In this document: piece after piece, positions 11,254 to 19,684 of the stretch
How the letters are laid out: each line of letters opens with the position of its first letter
How positions within the stretch are numbered: the stretch's first letter is position 1
NCBI GenBank assembly: GCA_002692425.1
Contig: NZKB01000017.1
Location: forward strand, 1-35,020
Direction of reading: 5' to 3'
From: Gammaproteobacteria bacterium
GTDB lineage: Bacteria; Pseudomonadota; Gammaproteobacteria; Magnimaribacterales; TMED112
Length of the DNA stretch: 35,020 nt
The notes under the pieces: model-generated
Databases searched by the model: none
The model's input: the letters and a program-made list of their open reading frames with translations, nothing else
What the model was told of the DNA's origin: nothing
Position numbers and translations under genes: made by a program

Positions 11254-11648
11254 TTAATTTTTTTTTTGAGCAGTATTTGTGTTTGAGCTAAATTTTTCGT
11301 CTCTGACAGTAAAACTTTCTCCACAACCACAAACAGCACTAGCATTTGGATTTATAAATTTTACGCCTTGATTTAGACCCTCAATCGTGTAATCAACCTG
11401 GCTTCCTTTAATAATTTCCAAAGAGTCAGATGGTATAAAGAACTCTAAATCATCTATGGTAATTTTATGATCAGATTTATTTGCTCTGCTTGTAAATTCA
11501 AAAAATATGAATAGCCATTACAGCCCATCTTTTTTACACCAAGTTTCACTTTATTCTCTTTTCCTTGCATAGAGATCATATGTTTGAAATGCGCTAATGC
11601 TTTTGTCGTGAAATTTAAAGGCTCAGGTTTATGCTTTTTTGGATTCAT
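11254..11648 (-). CDS. iscA: IscA A-type Fe-S carrier, interrupted by an apparent -1 frameshift at 11499-11505
   Basis: Frame 1: MNPKKHKPEPLNFTTKALAHFKHMISMQGKENKVKLGVKKMGCNGYSYFL|; frame 2: |EFTSRANKSDHKITIDDLEFFIPSDSLEIIKGSQVDYTIEGLNQGVKFINPNASAVCGCGESFTVRDEKFSSNTNTAQKKN*. Confidence 0.9.
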
Positions 11649-12024
11649 AATCCGCTATGGCTTTCTTAATGCTATCTTCTGCTAAAACACTACAATGTAT
11701 CTTGATAGATGGTAGTTCTAATATTTCTGCAATTTCTCTATCCTTAATATTTTTGGCTTCTTCCAAAGTTTTTCCGATAAGCATTTCAATCATTTGTTGG
11801 CTTGATGCAATTGCAGATCCACATCCATAAGTTTTGAATTTGCAGTCAGTTATAACTTCTTTGTCATTTACTTCGATTTGAAGCCTCATCACATCGCCAC
11901 ACGCTGGTGCCCCAACCATACCTGTTCCAACATTTTTAGCTTGGGCGTCCATTCTCCCAACATTGTGAGCTTGTGGATTATTTAATGTTTCTTCAAACTT
12001 TTGTATAACTTTTCTAGAGTACAT
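11629..12024 (-). CDS. iscU: Fe-S cluster scaffold IscU
   Basis: NVGTGMVGAPACGDVM, YGCGSAIASS, IHCSVLAEDSIKKAI; ligand Cys/His residues present. Confidence 0.97.
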   Translation of the reverse strand: MYSRKVIQKFEETLNNPQAHNVGRMDAQAKNVGTGMVGAPACGDVMRLQIEVNDKEVITDCKFKTYGCGSAIASSQQMIEMLIGKTLEEAKNIKDREIAEILELPSIKIHCSVLAEDSIKKAIADYESKKA

Positions 12025-12030
12025 AATTTA

Positions 12031-13248
12031 TTAGTGGGTTACCCATTCAACTTTTTCAAGATCTACACCATCTTTGAACATATCCCAAAGTGGTGAAAGT
12101 TCTCTTAATTGATGAACAACTCTTTTAGTTGTTTCGGCGACCATTTTAACTTCTTTTTCAGTCGTAAATCTACCAAATGAGAATCTAATTGAACTGTGAG
12201 CTAATTCATCTGCGCGACCCAGTGCTCTTAAAACATATGAAGGTTCTAGGCTTGCAGATGTACATGCAGAACCAGATGAAACAGCCACATCTTTCAGTGC
12301 CATGATCAATGATTCGCCTTCAATGTATGCAAAGCTGATGTTTGTAATATTTGGAATTTTATTCTTAAAGCTACCATTTAGATAGATTTCTTCTATACCC
12401 GAAACTTCCTTCCAGAATAAATCAGCTAATTTTGCGATTTTCTTGTTATCTTTGTCCATTTCATCTGCCGCAATGCGAAATGCTTCGCCCATTCCAACAA
12501 TTTGATGAGTCGGTAATGTACCTGATCTGAAACCTCTTTCATGTCCACCACCATGAATGAGTGCTTCAAGCCTAACTCTAGGTTTTCTACTAACATACAA
12601 GGCTCCAATTCCCTTTGGACCATAAGTTTTGTGCCCAGAAAATGACATTAAGTCTACATCTAGCTTCGATAAATCGATTGGCAATTTTCCAGTGCTTTGT
12701 GCCGCATCAACGTGAAAAATAATATTATTTTCTCTTGTAAATTTACCAATCTCTTCAATATCATTTACTGCACCTAATTCGTTGTTGATGTGCATAATTG
12801 AGATAAGTATTGTTGTGTCTTTTACGTGTTTCTTAATGTTCTCCAGAGAAACTACTCCATTTTCATCTGGGTCTAAATAAGTAATCTCAAAACCCTCTCT
12901 TTCCAGCTGACGACATGGATCTAATACTGCTTTATGTTCAATTTTTGAGGTAATGATGTGGTTGCCTCTATCCTTATAAAATCTTGCCGCACCTTTAATT
13001 GCTAAGTTATCTGATTCGGTTGCACCTGAAGTCCAGACTATTTCTCGAGAATCAGCTTTCACGAGGTTAGCTACGTGGAGTCTGGCCTTTTCGACAGCTT
13101 CATCAGCTTTCCATCCAAATTCATGCGATCTTGATGCAGGATTACCAAAATTGCCGTCCAATAAAAGGCACTCATGCATTTTTTCTGCAACCCTTTGGTC
13201 TACCGGCGTTGTAGACGCATAGTCAAAATATACTAGATTACTTTTCAT
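12031..13248 (-). CDS. iscS: Cysteine desulfurase IscS
   Basis: [28 protein letters not shown], active-site loop [17 protein letters not shown]. Confidence 0.98.
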   Translation of the reverse strand: MKSNLVYFDYASTTPVDQRVAEKMHECLLLDGNFGNPASRSHEFGWKADEAVEKARLHVANLVKADSREIVWTSGATESDNLAIKGAARFYKDRGNHIITSKIEHKAVLDPCRQLEREGFEITYLDPDENGVVSLENIKKHVKDTTILISIMHINNELGAVNDIEEIGKFTRENNIIFHVDAAQSTGKLPIDLSKLDVDLMSFSGHKTYGPKGIGALYVSRKPRVRLEALIHGGGHERGFRSGTLPTHQIVGMGEAFRIAADEMDKDNKKIAKLADLFWKEVSGIEEIYLNGSFKNKIPNITNISFAYIEGESLIMALKDVAVSSGSACTSASLEPSYVLRALGRADELAHSSIRFSFGRFTTEKEVKMVAETTKRVVHQLRELSPLWDMFKDGVDLEKVEWVTH

Positions 13249-13287
13249 AATTTAATTATAAGTTAATGTAGGGCCTTAGACTAATAT

Positions 13288-14001
13288 TTAAATACTTATT
13301 CCAAGCTTATGGGCTACAATTTGATAAGATTCGACGACATCACCTAAATCTTTTCTAAATCTATCTTTATCAAGGCTTTCGCCTGTTTCTCTATCCCAAA
13401 TCCTACATCCATCAGGTGTGAATTCATCACCAAGAACGATTTGTCCGTCTTTTCTTCCAAACTCTACTTTATAATCCACTAGAATAAGATCAACATCTGA
13501 AAATATCTGACAAAGAAGTTTATTAATAATCAGTGTTTTATCTTTCATGATCGCTATTTCTTCTTCTGAACCCCAATTAAATGCGATTATATGATTATCA
13601 TTTATTAAGGGATCGCCCAAGTCATCATCTTTTAGAAAAAATTCAAAAAGCGGATTTTCAAACTTTAAGCCTTGTTTAACCCCCAATCTTCTACATATTG
13701 AGCCAGTGGCAATATTTCTTACAACACACTCGACTGGCAACATATCAAGCTTGTGAACCAAACTCTCATTATCTGTGACGGTATCAATGTAATGTGTATT
13801 AATCCCATTTTCATCAAGATACTTCATAATGTGAGCATTAAATTTGTTATTAATTTCGCCCTTACCTTTTAAAGCTTCTTTCTTTTTTCCATCAAAGGCT
13901 GACGTATCATCTCGATAGACCATTAAAAGTTCATTTTGATTTTTGGTCTCATACAAGGATTTTGCTTTTCCTTCAGATATTAAGTTTCCTTTTTCAATCA
14001 T
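13288..14001 (-). CDS. purC: Phosphoribosylaminoimidazole-succinocarboxamide synthase
   Basis: EGKAKSLYET, YRDDTSAFDGKKK, VVRNIATGSICRRLG, DEFTPDGCRIWD. Confidence 0.97.
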   Translation of the reverse strand: MIEKGNLISEGKAKSLYETKNQNELLMVYRDDTSAFDGKKKEALKGKGEINNKFNAHIMKYLDENGINTHYIDTVTDNESLVHKLDMLPVECVVRNIATGSICRRLGVKQGLKFENPLFEFFLKDDDLGDPLINDNHIIAFNWGSEEEIAIMKDKTLIINKLLCQIFSDVDLILVDYKVEFGRKDGQIVLGDEFTPDGCRIWDRETGESLDKDRFRKDLGDVVESYQIVAHKLGISI

Positions 14002-14966
14002 GACAATGACTCATTAATTATATCCACTAACTCATCAACAGAAAATTCGGTATTAGAAAGTTTTTTAAATTCCAAAATTGTGTTTTCCTCAGACTCAGAA
14101 AAAATTAATTCATAGTCTGCTTCAACCTGATCAGCAGTGCTTACGTTAAATAAGCCAGTAAAGAAATTTTCTTCCTCAGCTGCAAGTTTTATTTGAATAT
14201 ACTTGAGCTCTCTATTTCTATCCACAACCTCTAAATCTGCTTTATCAACTGCTCTTGATAATGCAGACCAAGTCCTATCAAATGGAAGTTTAAATTCAAT
14301 TCCAATTTCTTTTTTAACATAAACAATACGCGCCTTTTTATTTAAATTTAGACCTTGTGCAGCTATTGAATTTCCTTCATAACCAGGTAAGTTTAAAGAC
14401 ATATAAGATGCAAGATCTTCAAAGTATGGAAGCTCTAAACTGGCATTGTCTTCGTTCAATAAATAAATTTCAGAACTATTATTTTTAATACCATGCTCAA
14501 GAGTCAGGTAAAGTTTTTCATTTTTTTCAGCTATTATTTTCCCCAAAGATGGGTCATCATCAACTAAATCGTATTCCTCTTCTGCAAAAAAATCTTTAAT
14601 CAAAGGCCATGATTTAGATGGCAAAGCTTCAACATAAATCCAGTAAATTTCTCCCAATCTTCTTACTTCCACACTTTCAGATCCTGTTGATGAGAATATT
14701 TTTTTTGGTCTTGGCATTTCACCTTCTTTAATGAAGCTTGGCGTTTTAGGAGGATAAGGAAATTCATCTAATACTTCTAGTGATTCAAACTCACCGTTTG
14801 TTTCAAGCTCTTGTCCTTCTTCATCATATCTTTCGTTAGGATTTTCTCTTTTTTCAAGCAAACAGCCATTTTCTGGACAATATGGTTTTCTGCTCTCAGG
14901 TATTGTGCAATTTTGAAGCACAAAAACAGAAATTAAAATTATGCTAAATATTTTTGAATACTTCAT
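13998..14966 (-). CDS. bamC: BamC-like outer-membrane assembly lipoprotein
   Basis: Lipoprotein signal (VLQNC), repeated helix-grip-like WSALSRAVDKADLEVVDRNRELKYIQIKL, dapA-bamC-purC order. Confidence 0.8.
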   Translation of the reverse strand: MKYSKIFSIILISVFVLQNCTIPESRKPYCPENGCLLEKRENPNERYDEEGQELETNGEFESLEVLDEFPYPPKTPSFIKEGEMPRPKKIFSSTGSESVEVRRLGEIYWIYVEALPSKSWPLIKDFFAEEEYDLVDDDPSLGKIIAEKNEKLYLTLEHGIKNNSSEIYLLNEDNASLELPYFEDLASYMSLNLPGYEGNSIAAQGLNLNKKARIVYVKKEIGIEFKLPFDRTWSALSRAVDKADLEVVDRNRELKYIQIKLAAEEENFFTGLFNVSTADQVEADYELIFSESEENTILEFKKLSNTEFSVDELVDIINESLS

Positions 14967-15804
14967 ATATTTTTTCCCTGTATTCTACGGACAGTGGATG
15001 TAATGGTAATCTTAGATTATTCTCTAGTAGTGACATTTTTTCAAGTAAGTATTTACATGGACTTGGACTAGCCTCAATAAATAAAAGTTTAAAAATTTCT
15101 TGATAGTTCTTAATAATTTTTTCAGCTTTACCGAAATCACCAGCTAGACAAATATCTGAAAGCTCTTTTATTTCCTTAGGCATTACGTTTGCTGCGACTG
15201 AAATTACTCCATCTCCTTTGTATTTCATAAACTTAACAAGACTTGGATCGTCTCCAGAATATAATTTAAAGTCATGTCTTTTGTCTTTTAATCTTTTTAA
15301 TGCCAAAAATCGTTGCTCTGTATCAACTGCCTCTTTAATTCCTGTAACTTTTTCAATTTCTAATAACTTTTCTATTGTAGCAGGCAGTAGATCGACACCA
15401 GTTCTGCCTGGTACGTTATATAAAGTTATATTTGCACCTACTTTTGAAAGTTCTTTGTAATGGAGCTCCAATCCAATTTGAGACGGTTTATTGTAGTAAG
15501 GTGTTACTGCCAAGCATTCGTTAATATTGTTTTTAAGAGCACACTCAATTAATTGAATTGCAACAGCTGTTGCAGAGCTACCCACGCCTGCCATTAAAGG
15601 AATATCAGTTTTTGAATTAGCAAATGCAAAAATCTCTGCTCTTTCATCTTTATTTAAAGTTGCTGACTCTCCTGTTGTTCCAACTAATACTATTCCGTCC
15701 GTCCGTGCATCTGCATGAAAACTTAAAAGTTTTTCGAATGCTGCAAAATCAATATCGCCATTTTTTAACATGGGCGTCACAATTGCTACTATACTTCCTT
15801 TCAA
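14944..15804 (-). CDS. dapA: 4-hydroxy-tetrahydrodipicolinate synthase; TTG start
   Basis: GSIVAIVTPM, VGTTGESATLN, YYNKPSQ, YNVPGRTGVDL, GIKEAVD; start codon at 15804 reads TTG with AGGAAAG upstream. Confidence 0.96.
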   Translation of the reverse strand: MKGSIVAIVTPMLKNGDIDFAAFEKLLSFHADARTDGIVLVGTTGESATLNKDERAEIFAFANSKTDIPLMAGVGSSATAVAIQLIECALKNNINECLAVTPYYNKPSQIGLELHYKELSKVGANITLYNVPGRTGVDLLPATIEKLLEIEKVTGIKEAVDTEQRFLALKRLKDKRHDFKLYSGDDPSLVKFMKYKGDGVISVAANVMPKEIKELSDICLAGDFGKAEKIIKNYQEIFKLLFIEASPSPCKYLLEKMSLLENNLRLPLHPLSVEYREKIYEVFKNI

Positions 15805-15817
15805 ATTTTTTCTTTCC

Positions 15818-15823
15818 TATAAT
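15818..15823 (+). promoter_or_regulatory. Candidate -10 element (TATAAT) for bcp, 6 nt upstream of ATG
   Basis: CCTATAATCTAAACATG; no convincing -35, no Shine-Dalgarno. Confidence 0.45.
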
Positions 15824-15829
15824 CTAAAC

Positions 15830-16288
15830 ATGAATGATAAATCAAAAGCCCCAAATTTTTTAGGCCTGATTGATGAAAACAATCATATCGGTCTTGGCGA
15901 TTATAAAGGAAGTTTCTTAGTTATCTATTTCTATCCTAAAGACAAAACATCTGGATGTACTTTAGAAAGTCAAGACTTCAGAGATTATAAGAAAAAATTT
16001 GCAAATAAAAATTGCAAAATTATTGGAGTTTCAAGAGATTCAATAAAGTCACATTTAAGCTTCGTTGAAAAAGAATCGCTCAATTTTCCATTAATTTCTG
16101 ATCCTGACGAAATAATGTGCAATGCTTATGGTGTTATGAAAGAAAAATCAATGTATGGCAGGAAATATATGGGTATTGAAAGGAGCACTTTCATTATTGA
16201 CCCAGATGGAAAACTAATTAAAGAATGGCGCGGTGTGAAAGTTCCTGGACATGTTGAGGAAGTTTACAATTTTATTTGTGAACTTTAG
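15830..16288 (+). CDS. bcp: Thioredoxin-dependent thiol peroxidase (BCP/PrxQ family); start placed at 15830 rather than 15770
   Basis: APNFLG..., YFYPKDKTSGCTLESQDFRD, GVSRDS; Met at 15830 gives the family-typical N-terminus MNDKSKAPNF. Confidence 0.93.
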   Translation: MNDKSKAPNFLGLIDENNHIGLGDYKGSFLVIYFYPKDKTSGCTLESQDFRDYKKKFANKNCKIIGVSRDSIKSHLSFVEKESLNFPLISDPDEIMCNAYGVMKEKSMYGRKYMGIERSTFIIDPDGKLIKEWRGVKVPGHVEEVYNFICEL

Positions 16289-17307
16289 GAATCAACATAC
16301 TTCCAGTTATCTAGAAGTGATTTTATAAAGCTTGCAATTGGTACAGCAAAGAAGACACCCCATATTCCAAAAATAGCGCCAAAAAGAAAGACAGAAAGTA
16401 GAACAACTACAGCAGGTAATTTCACAACTCCAGACATCAGAAATGGTAGGAATATGTTGCCATCAATATTTTGTAACAGCGCATAAAATAGCAATATCAC
16501 AATTACATAAGGATCGAGACCAAATTGAGCGAAACTAACTATAAGTACTGGGAATGTCATAAATACAGGGCCGAAAAAAGGTATAAGTTGGCTCAGCCCA
16601 AAAGAAATTCCTAAAAGAACAGGGCTATTTAAGCCCAGTGCCCAAAACATAAGACTTCCGGTAACTGCAACAACGAAAACTTCAATAAATTTAGCTTTAA
16701 AATAATTTTGAAAATTTGTATTTGTCTCATTCCAAACTCTAACTAAAAATTTTCTTTTCTTTGGAACTAATTTAGAAAAACCTGAAGATAAAGTATCTGT
16801 ATCCCACAACCAAAAAAATAAAAAAATTGGCACCAATATTATGCTTAAAAATAGATTTGCTGTATCTTGCAAGCGAGAGATGCCAAATGATACGGCGTCA
16901 CTTGCAAAACCAGTAATTTCACTTAAAAAACTTTGTGCGCCTTCAATAGACTCATTGGGAGCATTTATTTCTCCTAATAAATCTGTAATTGGTTCAGCAA
17001 TAACCGCTAAACTTGGTAATTCGCTAAGGTATCTGTCTGCCTCGTTGATAAATAAAGGTATAAAAATAAGAAGGAATAAAGTAGCCAATGAAACAGCAGT
17101 AAAAAAAGTGATAAAAACACTTAATTTTTCTGGAATGCCTATTTTTGTAAAATAGACTTGCATTGGTCTAAACAATAAAGCTAAGACAATGCTAGTCAAG
17201 ATTGGGGTGGAAAGATCTCCAACAACCCATAATGAAAAGAAACCACCTAATAAAACCATGGCCATAAACATGAATTGTTGATTTTTTATTAAATTAATTA
17301 ATTTCAT
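16285..17307 (-). CDS. AI-2E family / PerM-like membrane permease
   Basis: Multi-TM protein with LSQLIPFFGPVFMTFPVLIVSF and IFGIWGVFFAVPIASFIKSLL, between bcp and bepA. Confidence 0.88.
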   Translation of the reverse strand: MKLINLIKNQQFMFMAMVLLGGFFSLWVVGDLSTPILTSIVLALLFRPMQVYFTKIGIPEKLSVFITFFTAVSLATLFLLIFIPLFINEADRYLSELPSLAVIAEPITDLLGEINAPNESIEGAQSFLSEITGFASDAVSFGISRLQDTANLFLSIILVPIFLFFWLWDTDTLSSGFSKLVPKKRKFLVRVWNETNTNFQNYFKAKFIEVFVVAVTGSLMFWALGLNSPVLLGISFGLSQLIPFFGPVFMTFPVLIVSFAQFGLDPYVIVILLFYALLQNIDGNIFLPFLMSGVVKLPAVVVLLSVFLFGAIFGIWGVFFAVPIASFIKSLLDNWKYVDS

Positions 17308-17360
17308 TTTTTATTGAATCTTCTTATAAAATACCTATCAAATAATTATAGTTAAAACTA

Positions 17361-18779
17361 ATGATTAAAAAAACCATCCTAACATTAATGCTGAGTTTGA
17401 TGGCTACGCATATTCATGGACAAGAAAGTAGTATTGAATTGCCCTTAATAGGCGACAGATTAAGTGGAGCAGTTTCACAAACAGAAGAAGAAGCCTTAGG
17501 TAGACAATTTTTAAGAGACTTAAAAAGAGAGACCGCTATTCTTTATGATCCTATTATTCAAGAATGGACAGAATTATTTATTTATAAAATTGGAGAACAA
17601 AGCAAAGTCAATAAAAAGGCATTTGAGTTATTGATTATTGAAGATAATTCTTTAAACGCTTTTGCAGCACCTGGTGGAATAATAGGTGTTAATGCAGGGC
17701 TTTTTAAGTACTCCGATAATGAGGCCCAATTTGCATCTGTTATTGCTCACGAACTAGCACACATAAGCCAGAGACATTTTGCTCGACAAATCCTTGAGGG
17801 TAGCGACAGAAGCAACCAAAGCCTTGCTACTGTTTTAGCTTCAATAGTTGTTGCTGTTGCTACAAATAGTCCTGCTGCAGTAATCGGAGGTCAAGGATTA
17901 CTTATGGCTCAACAACTAAGATTTTCAAGACTTTATGAGACTGAAGCAGATCGTGAGGGTTATGTAACATTACAAAAAGCAGGATATGACACTATCCAGA
18001 TGTCTGAAATGTTTAAAAATATGCAAGAAGTAAGAAGATTATCTGGGGATAACATCCCCGAATTTCTCCTTACCCACCCCATTACAACGAGAAGAATTAC
18101 AGAATCTAGAGAAAGGGCACGAGAATATCCGAGCCCAGGGACAGTTGACAGTTTTAACTTTCGATTAATCAAAAAAAGAGTTGAATTTTTGATGACAGAT
18201 AATCTTTCTATTAGATCAATGGAAAAAGAAATTGGTAATGAAGATGAGGACATCTATCTAAAAGCTTTGCTTGAGAAGAGAAAATTAAACTTCACAAGGT
18301 CCATAGAATTATTGAAAAATCTTGAAGAGAAACATCCAGATAATTTAATTATTAAAACTAGTATTGCAGAAGTTTACACAGAATCAGGAAATATAAGGAA
18401 AAGCAAAGACTATACAAATGAACTTTTAGCGATATCACTTGGTAACTATCCTTTAAGCTATAACTTAGCAAATGCCCACATATTGGAGGAAAATTACGTT
18501 GCAGCTGAACAACTTCTAGAAGATATTAAGTTTTACAGACCGGTAGACATAAATTTACTAAAAGACCTAAGTCAGGTGCAAAAAAATAGTAACAATATGT
18601 TGGGATATCATCTGACCAATAGTGAATTTCTTTTTTATTCAGGGCGATATGAAGATGCTTTAAGAGATTTACAGGAAGCTAGAAGAATTGCAAGAAATAA
18701 TTTTAAAATTCGAGAGATTATTACAGAAAGGATTCTAATTCTTCAGTCATATGTGCAGCCAGCCAGAAGGCGATCTTAA
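17361..18779 (+). CDS. bepA: M48 metalloprotease with TPR domain, BepA-like (beta-barrel assembly-enhancing protease)
   Basis: Signal peptide, HELAHISQRHFARQ (HEXXH), YETEADREGYVTL, C-terminal TPR. Confidence 0.92.
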   Translation: MIKKTILTLMLSLMATHIHGQESSIELPLIGDRLSGAVSQTEEEALGRQFLRDLKRETAILYDPIIQEWTELFIYKIGEQSKVNKKAFELLIIEDNSLNAFAAPGGIIGVNAGLFKYSDNEAQFASVIAHELAHISQRHFARQILEGSDRSNQSLATVLASIVVAVATNSPAAVIGGQGLLMAQQLRFSRLYETEADREGYVTLQKAGYDTIQMSEMFKNMQEVRRLSGDNIPEFLLTHPITTRRITESRERAREYPSPGTVDSFNFRLIKKRVEFLMTDNLSIRSMEKEIGNEDEDIYLKALLEKRKLNFTRSIELLKNLEEKHPDNLIIKTSIAEVYTESGNIRKSKDYTNELLAISLGNYPLSYNLANAHILEENYVAAEQLLEDIKFYRPVDINLLKDLSQVQKNSNNMLGYHLTNSEFLFYSGRYEDALRDLQEARRIARNNFKIREIITERILILQSYVQPARRRS

Positions 18780-19684
18780 ATGTTGGATAGATAAAACTCT
18801 AAAACTCTTTCAAAAACTTTTTGTCTTTTCTTTTCTTGGAATGGTTCGTGCCTCATACCTTTGAATGTTTTTAATTCCGATTTAAATCCTGATTCAATAA
18901 GTAAATTATGTATATTTTCAGCTTGTGCTCCATCATTGTTAACCTTATCTTGGTCTCCACTAATATGAAGAAAGGGAATTTTTTCATCAAAATTACTAAA
19001 GGTTGTTTTGTTCCATAGGTTATGAAATCCATCCGCAAGATCTAACCATAATTGTGTTGTATTAGGATAACCACATAATTCATCAGCAACATATTCATCT
19101 ACTTTTTGTTTATCACTAGATAAGTAATCATGCGATGTTCTGATTGGCTCAAAAAATGAATTATGTTTCAGGGTAGTAAGCTTTTCCATTTCATCACTTA
19201 TGCCCATTTTCCCTTTAATAAAATATTCAGGCATCAACAATAATTTATTTAAAGACAATATAAATCTATTTACACTAAATGCAGCACTCATTACTACACC
19301 ATCAAAGAAAATATTTCTTTTCAGTAACGATAAGAGAACACAAGTTCCTAAACTATGACTAAGAGCAAAGTGCTTGATGGTAGGGTTTTCTATCCGAATA
19401 ATTGAATTTAATTCACCCAATTGATCAACCACTGCATCATATCCATTTTCCTCTTTAAAAAAACCTTTTGGACCACCGTGGCTCACATTAAGACCATGTC
19501 CAAGATGGTCGTTACAATAAACTATAAATCGATGTTTGTTTAAAAATTTTGCTGTTTCATCATAACGAGCATGATACTCAACCAGACCATGAAAAATCTG
19601 AATAGTTGCTATGGGATTTTTTACTTTATCCCAAATTACTCCTCTTAACTTACCGTGTTTGCTGGGATATGAAAATTCTTTCAT
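18776..19684 (-). CDS. Alpha/beta hydrolase, monoacylglycerol-lipase-like (Hydrolase_4)
   Basis: YCNDHLGHGLNVSHGG, ALSHSLGTCVLL nucleophile elbow, HISGDQDKV, FKGMRHEPFQE. Confidence 0.88.
   Translation of the reverse strand: MKEFSYPSKHGKLRGVIWDKVKNPIATIQIFHGLVEYHARYDETAKFLNKHRFIVYCNDHLGHGLNVSHGGPKGFFKEENGYDAVVDQLGELNSIIRIENPTIKHFALSHSLGTCVLLSLLKRNIFFDGVVMSAAFSVNRFILSLNKLLLMPEYFIKGKMGISDEMEKLTTLKHNSFFEPIRTSHDYLSSDKQKVDEYVADELCGYPNTTQLWLDLADGFHNLWNKTTFSNFDEKIPFLHISGDQDKVNNDGAQAENIHNLLIESGFKSELKTFKGMRHEPFQEKKRQKVFERVLEFYLSNI

Noticed and set aside
11454-11648. 64-aa ORF taken as a complete independent small protein
   Set aside because: It is the N-terminal half of IscA; the conserved C-terminal half follows immediately in the -1 frame.
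12426-12623. Minus-strand 65-aa ORF inside iscS
   Set aside because: Wrong frame within the clearly conserved IscS ORF.
15770-15829. N-terminal extension of bcp (MGVTIATILPFKFFLSYNLN) in the ORF track
   Set aside because: Overlaps the dapA 5' end; homologues start near MNDKSKAPNF, and a TATAAT lies inside the extension.
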